From NCBI GenBank assembly GCA_032622095.1, contig CP136063.1:181887956-181951955 (forward strand): a stretch of DNA of 64,000 bases, given 5' to 3'. The notes under the pieces are model-generated. The model made no database searches, was not told the DNA's origin, and saw only the letters and a list, made by a program, of their open reading frames with translations. Position numbers and translations under genes: made by a program. Source of the DNA: Siphonodentalium dalli. Its lineage: Eukaryota > Mollusca > Scaphopoda > Gadilida > Siphonodentaliidae. The first letter of the stretch is position 1. Every line of letters begins with the position of its first letter. This document shows positions 35,225-46,660 of the stretch, in pieces.

Positions 35225-36276
35225 AACCATGATATGTGGGTATTCTGGCCCATTATGATACACATTTATCAACTGGATACAGGATGGAAGCCAATATGGC
35301 AGCCAGGGAGTTACTCTATGATCATAGATGGGGATAATAGGTATACATGGAGTTATTGTATGGTCATGAATGATGTGTGGGTATATAGGGAGTGTCCTGT
35401 TGGTAACGGTGGGACGTATATTTATATATGCTGTGGATGTGTTATCATTGGTGGTGTATGGGGTGTAGATTTATTATCATGGATGGCGTGTATGAATATG
35501 GCAAGTATGGAACTTATGAGTGGTCGTAGGTGCGGATATTGGTATATCTGGAAGGGCTCACCATTGTTGATGTGCATATGTATACCTGGATTGACTCCAT
35601 GGTCATGGTTGATTGATTGGGGTTTTATGTCGCTTTAGCCACTAAGGCCATATCACGACATTGCCAGTTTTAATGGTGGAGGAAATCCGCACACTTACGG
35701 CTAATCTAACAGTGATTTCAATGGCTGATAAACTCGTCGACCATGTGCGGCAAACCACCGGCCATCGGCAAGTAACTGGCAACTTTCCCAGATAACGATT
35801 TCGAGTTACAAAGTCCACGATGGAAACATGTGGATTTGAACCCTTATCGCCAGCGCTGGAAGGCGAAACGGCTTGGAGTTGTACCCCTAACCGATTGAGC
35901 CACCGAGGCCCCTCCATGGTCATGGATATGGCGAATATGTATACATGTAGTGGCTGTATGGTCCATGGTGATGTGAATATGTATACAATGAGTGACTGTA
36001 TGATCGTGAATGTAGTGAATATGTATACATAGAGTGACTATATGATCGGCTGTAGGTGTATACCTGGTGTTCATGCATGATGACTCGTGGCTGTATCGTC
36101 ATTTGTGGTATGTACGGGTATAACCAAGTACGGCTGTATGATCAGGTGTACTAGTACATGTACGTGTATAACATGGGTGACTATGTTGTCATTTGTGTGG
36201 TGTTTATGTACATATGGAGTGACTGGGGTAGTGGGTGGGTTGTACATGTGTACCTTGGGTGGCTATCGCTTTCCAC
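35225..36276 (+). repeat. Block d, left arm: tandem array of about 48-bp units
   Basis: The degenerate unit includes 'catggtcatggatg', 'gtgaatatgtatacat' and 'gagtgactgtatg'. The array is interrupted by a SINE at 35645-35912. Long open frames on both strands are translations of the repeat. Confidence 0.85.
35645..35912 (-). repeat. tRNA-derived SINE inserted in block d
   Basis: On the minus strand it starts 'ggggcctcggtggctcaatc' (tRNA-like 5' end and A box). After about 45 bases it has 'gggttcaaatcc', an exact pol III B box. A conserved-looking body follows ('gggaaagttgccagttactt', 'gccgatggccggtggttt') and it ends near 'aaaactggcaatgtcgtgat'. The opposite arm lacks it, so it inserted after the palindrome arose. 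The anticodon arm is not tRNA-like, so it is not a tRNA gene. Confidence 0.8.
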
Positions 36277-36321
36277 AATAACTCAAGGATATGTTAATCA
36301 ATAGAGAGGTCATGTCATATC

Positions 36322-38010
36322 GTGGAAAGCGATAGCCACCCATTATCACACAGTCATTACATATATACATAAACACCACAGACATAACAATATAGTGACC
36401 CACTGTATACATGTACACCTGACACATGCCCACGGATGACCATACAGCCACGCGTCACAATGCAGGCACACCGGGTATACTCCTAAACATGACCCATAAC
36501 CATATAGTCACTCATTGTATACCCATTCATCTCACCACTGGCCATAAGGTCATCCCCTGTATACCTATTCTCCAAACGCATGGTCAAATAGACAATAAAT
36601 ATATACATCAACACCACAACAATGACCATAAAGTCACTCCGGTATACATATGCACATCACCAATGGCCATATATCCACTCGCTTCACACACATACCCTCA
36701 CCCATGTTACATGGTATACTCCTTCACCTGACCTATGGCCATATAGTCACCCCGTGTGTACCTATTCAAAACATTCATACACGATCATGGTCAATCCTTG
36801 TATTCATATGCACCTCAACATTGGCCATGTCAACCCCTGTATCCCTATGTGTCACACCATAGCCGAATAGCCACTCAAGATATACTAATACACCCCAGCC
36901 ATGTCAGTATAGTCACTCCATGTATGCATATGCACCTCATCCATGGCCATATAGCCACTCGCTATATACACATATCCCTCGCCCATGACAATAAAGCAAC
37001 ACGCGTGTGTACTGGTATAACCTACACATGACGATACCGACACGAGTCACCAAACAGGAACACCAGGTACATGTATACTCATACGCCTGTCACCCCTGTA
37101 TAGATGTTCAATACAGTTATGATCATACAGTCACTACTTGTATACCTACATGTACTCATCTCACCATTAACCATACAGTCACTACCTGTATACCTATTCG
37201 ACACACATAGTCATATAACCACTCGATATACATATGCAGCCCACCCTAGACCATAGATTCACTCCATGTATACATGTAACCCTCCCTAATGGCCATTCAG
37301 CCCTTCCAGATATACAAAAAACCCGCACATACGACCACTCAAACAATCCATACTTGCATATACACCTCACACATGACAATTCAGCAATTCACTGTATAAT
37401 CATACACGCCATCCATGATAATACAGCTAAGCCCTATACACCCACCACGAGATATATAAATATACATTCCACCCGTTACCACAAGGACACTCCCTATGTA
37501 CCCACACGCTCGATAATGTCCACCCAGCTTACTCCAGGTATTCATATTTGATCATGGCCGTACAGTCATTCCATGTATACCCATACACATTACCCGTAAC
37601 CATAAAATCACTACCTATTTATCCACACACCCCATCCATGATCACACAGACAACACATGTATACATCCAACCCATGACCTTACAGTCACTCCATATATAC
37701 ATAATCAACACATATATGACCATGTAGCTATATCCATACACCACATCAATGACCATACAGGCACACCGGGTGCACCCGTACTGGATATACACAATCATAC
37801 ACCATACAGTCACTCCATGCATACCGATTCACCTCACACCTGACCATGACCTCTCCCTGTATACCTAGATGCATCTTACCATGGACAACCCACTCATAAC
37901 CATATAGTCACTCATTGTATACCTACTCACATCAGTCATGACATACAATAACTCCCTGTATACATATTCACCTCACATATGATCACAGAGTAACTCCCTG
38001 ACTACGATCT
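36322..38010 (-). repeat. Block d, right arm: tandem array of about 48-bp units
   Basis: Inverse of the left block d. Units read like 'catgaccatacagtcactcc' plus 'atgtatacatatt' plus 'cacctcac', roughly 35 copies over 1.69 kb. The left arm has about 0.78 kb of array without its SINE, so copy number has diverged between the arms. ORFs at 36426-36731, 36622-36870 and 37234-37551 (His/Thr-rich) are repeat translations. Confidence 0.85.
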
Positions 38011-40018
38011 TGGCATCCACACTGTATCCTGTTGACATTTTTTTTATCATAATGGACCAGAATAGCCAAAGATTATGGTCCAGCTCAGTTCTGTCTCAAA
38101 GTTCTGCCCATTTCCTTTCAATAAATATGGCCAAAATCACAAAAGAGGTTCTCGGCAAAATTACATACTTTAAAATGAATTTGTCATGCCCCATACGGAA
38201 CTGGGACTAGAACATGTAGTTGTCAGTTAATTAACTAACACGTATAATAACCAAGTGAGTCACAATTTGCTACCTTTTCGGATAATGCAGAGAATGTTCG
38301 GGATATATGTAAAAAATTAGCATTTTACAAATTTGGTTGCCATTTTGGAAGCAATTTGGTCTATAAACACCGTAGTGTGTCACATTTAAGATAGACCGAA
38401 ACAATAATCACCTTTCAATCCAAAGATAGTTATATTTTACCTGAAAAAATGGTTCAAACCTGAAAAATGAACTTTTGCCAATATTTATGTCAAGTTGTTT
38501 AGAGAAAAGTCCAATATTTTTGACGATGTCAGTGGTGAAAATAGTAACAATTAACCATGGTGCATCAGACATGTTAGTATCCAATGTATAGAACGCAGAA
38601 TAGCCAATTTTATACATCAACACAACTTGTAAGCGATTGCAGGACACGCTGGTGTAATATTTACCATTTTCCATATTTTGGCGGCCATATTGGCAGCCAT
38701 TTTGAGCCAAAGTAAGAATTTTGGTTTCAGTTATTTGGAATATGCATAGGTAATGATATGCCTCACTCACATTACAAAGTTCTGTTGATTTCTTGTTGAA
38801 ATATGACTAGAATCCCAATTGTGATTTTTTGGTGAAATTTTATACCACATTCTGTACAATCGAATTTTTGAGGGATCGAAAGGGGTTAGGACCCCAATAA
38901 TTGCATATTTAATTGCTCCAATGATCAGTTAATATACAAAACACAAAATAAAGTTGCATTACTCAACCAGTTCCAAACAGCATGAATTGATCTAGAAGAT
39001 ATTTGTGAAAAATGTCATATTTTCAACTTCCGGCAGTCATTTTGGCGGCCATCTTGGATGGTGAGTTTCAATTTTGGCCCAAAAAAGTGTCATTATGTCT
39101 TAGCTTCACGAAAATATATACATTTGTATACATTTTACTAGATTTTCCCGCTATAATTTTCATAAAACTGGCTCACTTATAGTTCTAGAAAATGGATCGG
39201 GTTGGGGTGGGGGAACAAGTCTCGTTCTTATCAGAAAACGACATGAATATATATTTCTTAAGTTGATCGTATCGATTTAGGGATGTACAGGTTGTAATAG
39301 TGCAATGTTCCAGGGGTGTCCGCACATGCACACACGTTGGACGAATGCAATCATATAAATAAAAGTAATTTTTTACGTTTTGATGGGTGACCCGATGACC
39401 CCCTTCTTATCTTAAAACCCCAGGAAAAGTTGCTTCTTAAGTTGTGTTTTTATAATTAGTATATATCAAAGTACTTTGAGACCAAAAATTATGGATGTAC
39501 GCGAAAGTGTAAAAAAAGTGAAAAATCACGTTTTGGGGTTCAGCATGGGACCCCCTTTCTTATCTGAAAACCCCAGGAAAATCCCTTTCTTAAGTTGTGT
39601 TTTCTTAATCAGTACACTTAGGAGTATCATCAAACCAAAATTCATCGATGTACGCGGAAGTGTAAATAGAAGTGATTTTTTGCACTTTTTGGGGTTCAGC
39701 GGCCCCTAAACCCCAGGAATGCGCAACTTAAGAAATCGGTTTTTCAGAATGTTCCATTATTGGTACCAACTTTAGGGGTCAAACCTTTTGTACGCAAAAG
39801 TGTAAATAGAACATATGCGGGCTCCCTAACTATTGGTAAACGTATCGGAAAACGAGGTAGGCATCAGTCGGATTATTATAGTGTCATTAAGTAAATAATA
39901 TATTAATAATGTAGGCCTACTAATATCACGTTTTATTTCAGGTGTTATTAATGTTTTTCAAGTTTATAATTTCAGGTGCAGTTCATGGCGAAGAAGATGG
40001 AAGTCAAGATAAAAAACG

Positions 40019-40034
40019 GCCCTTTTCAGGGCCA
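40019..40034 (+). promoter_or_regulatory. Histone-type 3' mRNA stem-loop
   Basis: GGCCCTTTTCAGGGCC is an exact match to the metazoan replication-dependent histone 3' stem-loop consensus (six-base stem, TTTC loop within GGYYCTTTTCAGRRCC). It has the A-rich 5' flank 'ataaaaaac', the 3' flank 'acacac', and a purine patch 'tgaagagtaa' about 15 bases downstream, where the U7-binding element is usually found. No histone ORF lies directly upstream. The only open frame reads MAKKMEVKIKNGPFQGHTLS and runs through the stem-loop, which real histone genes do not do. It is unique to the right arm of the palindrome. Probably an orphan 3' end carried in by transposition or retroposition. Confidence 0.6.
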
Positions 40035-40197
40035 CACACTTTCTCCTGAAGAGTAATCTTTAAAATTGCTAAACCTTCATATATCAAGTTGCTTAATAAA
40101 CAAAAGTCATTGTTTGTTTTTATTCCCACTATACTTGCCCTTTGATCTTCATGTGATCCACCACTGACGTAATCCAATTAGCCGCCTAACAATAGCG

Positions 40198-40517
40198 GTG
40201 TAACTAAACACCGCCCGGACCAGCCCGGACCCCCCATATGGACTATATGAGTGATTTTAAGGGCAATATTTGTAATTCTGGATGAATCTGGGAAGTTTAG
40301 GGGTTAATAAGCGGCACTTCCGTTTGACCTTGACCACTCTCCGTGCGTATTTGGGTTTCATTAACACCCTCGCACAGATATGGATACTAAAATCATACCT
40401 GGACGCAGCAGGGGCGGTCCGGGCTGTTAGCTTACTTATATTGCCCTTAAAATCACTCATATAGTCCATATGGGGGGGGGGGGGGGTCCGGGCTGGTCCG
40501 GGCGGTGTTTAGTCACA
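40198..40517. mobile_element. MITE with about 65-bp TIRs, hAT- or Mutator-like
   Basis: Left end 'ggtgtaactaaacaccgccc' and right end 'gggcggtgtttagtcacacc' are inverted. The arms continue through 'ggaccagcccggacccccca' and 'atatggactatatgagtgat' to 'aagggcaatat'. The flanks duplicate 'aacaatagc' (8-9 bp), and the left arm of the palindrome preserves the empty site ('gctattgttaggc', near 33176). An 8-bp duplication would suit hAT, 9 bp a Mutator-like element. Confidence 0.8.
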
Positions 40518-40873
40518 CCCAACAATAGCAATTGACAGCTAATTAGCGACTCGGCGGCTGGCTCGGCTGATTCCAACTACAACTTTTAGTGTGCTGGAGA
40601 ACGAAAAATGTCGATAAAAGTTGAAATATAAGACTTACAAATTATCTTTTTAATTGTTTTTATTTGTAATTGGCATAACTTTCCACAATCCAAAATTCAT
40701 CACTATTGGAATTATATTAACGACAATAAACGAAATTGAAAATCCCAACTACACATTTTACTGGGCTCGGTCTCGGAATCGGACTACAACTATTAGTGTG
40801 TCCCAAAATATTGACGGACGAAACCGACACCGGAATACTAGGGATAGACTCATTCGGCACACGCTCGCCGAAA

Positions 40874-41227
40874 CCCATATAAAAATCCCCCTTGGTGTCA
40901 CCTTGGTGAAACCATGGTTTCACCAAGGTACCACCTTGGTTCACCATGGTGACATCTTGGTTCACCATGGTGGTAGCACAGTAAAGTGGCATCACGGTGA
41001 AAACACCACGGTGGTACCAAGGTGGTATCACGGTGGTAGCACGTAAAGTTTTTGTACCAAGGTGAAACCATGGTGGCACCAAGGTGGTACCACGGTGGTA
41101 GCACACTAAAGTCTTTGTACCAAGGTAAAACCATGGTGGCACCAAACCCGACCAAGGTATCACCATGGTGGTAGCACAGAATGGTTTTTCTACCAAGGTG
41201 ACACCAAGGTATCACCACGGTGGTATA
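40874..41227. repeat. ACCAAGGTGG/ACCATGGTGG minisatellite with 'cccatataaaaatccccc' tip
   Basis: Begins with 'cccatataaaaatccccc' followed by 'ttggtgtcacc', then degenerate 10-12 bp units built on 'accatggtgg', 'accaaggtgg' and 'accacggtgg', with 'agcacagtaaag' spacers. The array resumes at 46542 after the inserted foldback element. The tip motif is inverted at 56475-56496. Confidence 0.85.
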
Positions 41228-41754
41228 TAGAGGAGCGGCCAAATCAAAAAGGGCCTTAGTTTTCGAGATACCCCTACCCTCGGTAGAACAAGTTGAAACC
41301 AACTTTTTCTGGAAGGTAAACATATATAATTGATGAAAATGATTCTTGGCCTTGCCGGAATTGGTGGCAGCTATGTATGGTAAGACTATTTGTGAAGGTA
41401 CCCTACCGAAAAATTAGCCTGTTTTCAGCGGTTGACCAGCTATACACCATTGGTTAAAAGTTAATCACATCACCAAAAACAGAACGTTCTATTTGTTATT
41501 ATGGGGTACATAGTGATACTAGATTGGAACGTTGTTATTTGATTCTGGTTTGTTTGAGATTTCACGACGTCATGGTGGAGAATGTAACGTTCTGCGTCAA
41601 AAAATCATGACGATTCAGATAAACTGTCGCCCGTCAACTCTATACAAAACTAGCACGCTGGATTGAGCTTATCTTGTCATATATTTTTCGAAAGACTGGA
41701 ATATGTTCTACCGGAAGGTATTAAATTTATTTTCCTGATCCTACAAATATTGCA

Positions 41755-42790
41755 ATAATAGGCAAAAACTTAACCATCCCCAATGTCATAAAATGCTGAG
41801 TATAGCCATCGCCGGGGATTAGATACCATAATGATAGAATAGTGCGTAGTATTTCCTTTTATTTAGTGTAAACACACATAAGAAGTGTAAAATGCGAATT
41901 TCCAACCATATGCACTATTAGAAGAGTATCTAAATCCAAGATGGCGTCCAATATGGCATTCAGTTTTTATTTTAAGACTAAGTGAAGCGACATGCGAAAA
42001 ATCCAGAAAAGGAACGTCCCCAGTGGTAAAATGTATATTATTTTAATGACCATATAGAATAGCATTTCATATGAAACATTAGTTTACCAATAATTCATCT
42101 TATCAATTGGTAAAATAATAGTCAAAAATTTATTCCGCCAGTCAATGTCATAAAATTCGAACTAAAGTTGTCGCCTGGGATTGGAACCACGAATGATCGC
42201 ATAATGCGCAGTGTTTTGTTTTATTTAATGTAGAATACACATGCAAATTGACCAGAGAACATTGCCATCCATATTTGTTATTAGAAGAGTATCATAATCC
42301 AAGATGGCGTTCAATATGGCGGACAATTTTAATTTTAAAACTTAGTGAACGGCATACGACAAATACGGAAAAGGAACGTCCCCAGTGGTATATTATATAT
42401 CATTTTACTGACTACATAGAATATTTCATATCAAACATTAGATTCAGCATTAATCCATATTATCACTTGGTGAAATAATTAGACAAAAAACTTAACCACC
42501 CCTACAGTCACAAACATCCACACAAATGGGCCACTGGGGATTGTAGTACAGGCCAAAAAGAAATGAGCATACATTTTTGATTTCATTTGTGCTGAATACA
42601 ATAAAGAAACAAAAGTTGGAAGTCACGCCCACTATTGTGCCATAATGGCGGCCAACATGGCAGTTAAGTTTAATGTCAACACTTTGTGAACAACTAATAC
42701 GATATGCGGACAAAGAACGTCTCATATGGTATTACTTATGCGATGTATTAGATAGAATGTGTGTTTCCATTATTAAATGGCAATCAACAT
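41755..42790. repeat. Tandem units of about 364 bp in the left arm
   Basis: Units start near 41760, 42125 and 42487. Each contains 'aaaacttaacca', 'gggattgga..c', 'aatccaagatggcgt', 'caatatggc' and 'gaacgtccccagtggta'. Mirror units occupy 45055-46010. One segment ('tggttccaatccca' in the inverse sense) resembles a pol III B box but has no A box at the right distance. Confidence 0.8.
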
Positions 42791-45050
42791 ATATGTTATC
42801 TTCATAAATATGAGCAACAGTTGCTTTTATCAATCATAAAAATACATGGCTCTGATAGCCAACCATTCAATTAACGTTCAGTGACTAAAAGTCAAACATG
42901 ACTCCAGTGACGACATGTTCATAGAAACATAGAGACAGATGGATATGAGAAATACAGTTATAATTCCCACATTTTCATTGAATATGAGTCATACAATGTG
43001 AACCTATGCATTTACAGCAATGGACACTTGAGCATGGCATGTCCAGTTGTTCTTGAGTAACGCAAAGGACCCTACTGGGTGAACAAGAACACAACACTAT
43101 ATGCCAGTGATTTTGAGTTGATTACATCACTCTGATTTACACTCATTTACTTGTATCCCCCTAAAACACTAGATCAACGACGAAGGTGTTATGAATCCCG
43201 ATCAGCAACACTGATATGAGGACCATGTTAAGTGAAAATAACTTTCGAATATCTGTGCCAATTTGGGGGTAGGTGGTTTATGTGTGGACTGAGTATATTG
43301 ATTCCGCGGTAAGATCGGCGCTGTCTTTCCGCCACCCATAAGAATACAATGTATGTCGTGATATGGCCTAGTCGCCATAGACCAAACCATAAACACAATT
43401 TGAATATCTATATATCAAGACTAATGACTAGTGTTTATTGTGAATTGCCTTATGCCTGTCACCATTTCAATTGTGTTTATATTTGCTACTAGCCTACAGT
43501 TTTTCATTACTTACCATTTTATCCATTTCAAATGCCACCTGACTCAAAAGAACCGTGGACAAAACAACTATTTGGTGACATTCTGGTTTGCTAGTGAGTT
43601 GCGTGATTATGAATATAATCTAACGGCAATCATAAATGGAACACTAACGTGCATGTTCAGTGAGATTATCGCACTACCACCTATGTATCAATAAAATGTA
43701 TTAGCATGAGAGATATTACTACACATGTAGTCCGGACCCACGTCCCTAAGAACTAATACAGATATGATATCCACCAGAGATATAGAAGATTCAATTTCAT
43801 TAGTCTAGCCAGGGAACTCAATATCTTCTGTTTGTAACATATATGAATCCGATTGACATTCACAACAATTTAACTAACATATTAGTCGAGACTAAAATAT
43901 CAATGAACGGAAAAACCTGCACATCAAGCAACATATGGCGAGAACAACTTATATGATAGGTATGCAGTGTTATTCTCTTATTTCACGCTGAGCCGAAACT
44001 CGGACGATTATACAAACCAGCAACCTAGATCACTATAACGCATATTTATAACCTATTTTTACGCTGATTGCATTATATGGACATTGTGTTATGCCATTAA
44101 AGAGCATTTTGTGTGTGTGTGCGATGATGACTTCCATGTTACGTTAATATGTAGTTACTATGATGTGTGAACTTTGATTGCTCGTGGACTCATATCCCAC
44201 TTTCCCAAAACCAGAGATCGATTAGATATCTTATTTGCTGTATTTCAAAATGTATGCCATTTTTGTCTTTTGTGTTACTGCATATAACAACAGTTAGTGA
44301 TTCTGTTATTTAATGTTTCATTTGGCCAAAACTATTGCAAGGCTTTCTGAAAATGTTGGTGGAAATTCAAAAGTACATGGTAAGGAGGACTGCTCATTCA
44401 AGACTATCACAATATATTAATAGTGATATGATAGTCATATGGTAGTATTGAACATTACAACATCACTTCGTATCGCATCGAGTGCATGATTATTTGTAAC
44501 GGTTAATGACCATCCTCTATTATTACCAGTTGTCTACATATTGTGAGTGCTTACTTACCTAACGTCTCAAAATGACATAAAATTGTCAAACAATAGTCAA
44601 AATGCGCACTGGAGATCGATACACGATACACGATTCAGCAAATTAAACTATTTAAGTCATTCTCGGAATTTCGCTAAGTGTTTTTTATTTTGGTTGGTTT
44701 GTCTTTCTCCAAATATTTGATATAAAGTTCCTTATAATTGCTAAACAATACAACCTAAACATTCAACAAATGCAAATTTTCATCCAGTATTAATCCTTGC
44801 GTCATAGCTAAGGGTGTGATATTTGGAACGTGATGTAGGATACTACCAAACCAATGGCAACATGAAAGACACGGTTTACCCGCCCGTAGGGAGCTGGTCG
44901 ACAGTTTATTAAGTTTATTTGAGACAGTCAAGTCAAAGGTGTATCTGAAAAAAATGTTGTCTTACCACCATCACCCAAACACAACATTTCGACGTCTAAT
45001 ATAAACACACACTCGAAACAATATATCGCTTCAAACTGCCGATTGATACA
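42790..45050. other. Unique spacer of the second foldback element
   Basis: No conserved domain in any frame. The longest ORF (43431-43694, 87 aa) is hydrophobic at its N-terminus (MFIVNCLMPVTISIVFIFAT) but has no recognisable family and no splice context. Otherwise AT-rich sequence. Confidence 0.55.
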
Positions 45051-46541
45051 TTTTGACCGGCTTTCGCATTCATTGTTCGCAACGTGTTGACATTATAATT
45101 AGACGTCATGTTGGATTTTGGTTGTCTACTAAGACCAGATGTGGATGCAAATTTGACATTTTATGTTTCTTCGTTGTATTCAACGCAAAGTCATTCCTAA
45201 CGATTTGCTTAATTCTTTGCATTCTGGACTATAGTCACAAGTGCCGCCATTATGTGGACGTTTGTGACTGGGTGGTGGTTAAGTTTTTGTTTACTAATTC
45301 TCCAACTGATAAGATGGACTAATGATGAAACTACTGTTCCATATGAAATATCGTCTATGTAGTCACTTCAATGATATACAATGCCACAGGGAATTTCCCC
45401 TTTATAGTTCGTCCGTATATCCGTTCGCTAAGTGGTACAATTAAAATTGGACGCCATATTGGACGCCATCTTGTAGTTTCATTCTCTTCTAATAGTGAAT
45501 ATTGATGGAAATTCATACCTGTCACTTCGTATGTGTGTTCTACATTAAATAAAACAAAATACTGCGCATCATGCTATCATTCGTGGTTCCAATCCCAGGC
45601 GATAACTTTATTTCAAATTTTATGACATTGGATGGAGGGATAAATTTTTACCTATTATTTTTCCAATTGAAAAGATGTATTAATGGTCAAATTAATGTTT
45701 GATATGAAATGTTATTCTATGTAGTCATTACAATAATAGAGATTTTACCACTGGGGATGTTCCTTTTCTGGGTTTTTCGTATGTCACTTCACAAAGTCTT
45801 AAAATAAAAACTGACCGCCATATTGGACGCCATCTTGGATTTTGATACTCTTCTAATAGTGAATATTGTTGGAAATTCGCATTTTACACTTGTTATGTGT
45901 GTTCTACACTAATTAAAATCAAATACTACGCACTATTCTATCATTCTGGGATCCAATCCACGGCGATGGCTATACTCAGCATTTTATGACATTGGGGGGG
46001 GGGGTTAAGTTTTTGCCTATTATTGCAAAATTGGTAGGGACAGGATAATAAAGTTCATACCTCCTGGTAGAAAATACTCCAGTCTTTCCAATCATATATG
46101 ATGTGATAAGCTAGGTCGAGCGTGCAAGTTTTGTACAGAGTTAACGGGCGACAGTTTATCTGAATCGTCATGATTTTTTGATGCAGAACGTTACATTCTC
46201 TACCATGACGTCGTGAAATCTCAAACAAACCAGAAAAAATAAGAACGTTCCAATCTAGTATCACCATGTACCCAATAATAACAAATAGAATGTTCTGTTT
46301 TTGGTGATGTGTTTACCTTTTAACCAATTGTGTATAGCTGGTCAACCGCTGAAAACAGGCTAATTTTTCGGTAGGGTACCTTCACAAATAGTCTTACCAT
46401 ACATAGCTGCCACCTATTCCGGCAAGGCCAAGAATCATTTTCATAAATGATATGGATTTACCTTCCAGAAAAAGTTGGTTTCAACTTGTTCTACCGAGGG
46501 TAGGGGTATCCGACCACTTTTGGCATTTGGCCGCTCCTCTA

Positions 46542-46660
46542 ATAGCACAGTAAAGTTTTTCTACCAAGGTGAACCATGGTATCACCAAGTATAACCACGG
46601 TGGTATCACAGCACCAGTGAAGTTTTCAATCAAGGTACCACTATTACATTTCACTTTGAC
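46542..46660. repeat. Continuation of the ACCATGGT minisatellite
   Basis: 'agcacagtaaagtttttcta' and 'ccaaggtgaaccatggta' continue the 40.9-41.2 kb array in the same register and direction, showing that the foldback element inserted into an existing array. Confidence 0.8.

Larger units (their letters stand above)
32893..40813. mobile_element. Giant foldback element / 7.9-kb palindrome
   Basis: The arms run from 'aatattgggacacactaata' at 32893 to its inverse ending near 40813, and meet at 'gggtggctatcgctttccac' (36257-36276) and its exact inverse (36322-36341) around a 45-base loop. Four blocks appear in mirror order: a, 32893-33187/40515-40813; b, 33456-33955/39335-39830; c, 33961-35220/38020-39315; d, 35225-36276/36322-38010. 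Blocks b to d are tandem repeats. Between a and b the arms differ (268 versus about 690 bp). No transposase is encoded. The plan resembles foldback (FB) and sea-urchin TU elements, whose long inverted repeats are internally repetitive; the assignment is inference. Confidence 0.85.
41228..46541. mobile_element. Second foldback element, 5.3 kb
   Basis: Termini 'tagaggagcggccaaat' and 'atttggccgctcctcta' are inverted. The arms 41228-42740 and about 45055-46541 mirror each other over 1.5 kb ('cccctaccctcggtagaaca', 'ggccttgccgga', 'gcggttgaccagctata', 'tcacgacgtcatggt'). The inner part of each arm is a tandem array of units of about 364 bp. It sits inside the ACCATGGT minisatellite and splits it between 41227 and 46542. 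The 2.3-kb spacer shows no transposase. Confidence 0.85.

Noticed and set aside
35222-37551. Several long overlapping ORFs, His/Thr/Tyr/Met-rich
   Set aside because: Translations of about 48-bp degenerate repeats open on both strands; no domain or start context.
36322-38010. CRISPR-like array
   Set aside because: Units are contiguous degenerate repeats with no unique spacers, mirrored on the opposite strand, in a eukaryotic context.
33571-39709. Pair of nearly identical 77-aa ORFs (33571-33804 minus, 39476-39709 plus) looking like a conserved gene pair
   Set aside because: They lie at mirror positions in the palindrome and translate a tandem repeat; the same peptide pattern repeats within each ORF. 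Conservation reflects arm identity, not protein selection.
42180-42215. tRNA-like sequence inside the 364-bp units ('tggttccaatccca' in inverse sense)
   Set aside because: Only a B-box-like string; no A box at the right distance and no cloverleaf.
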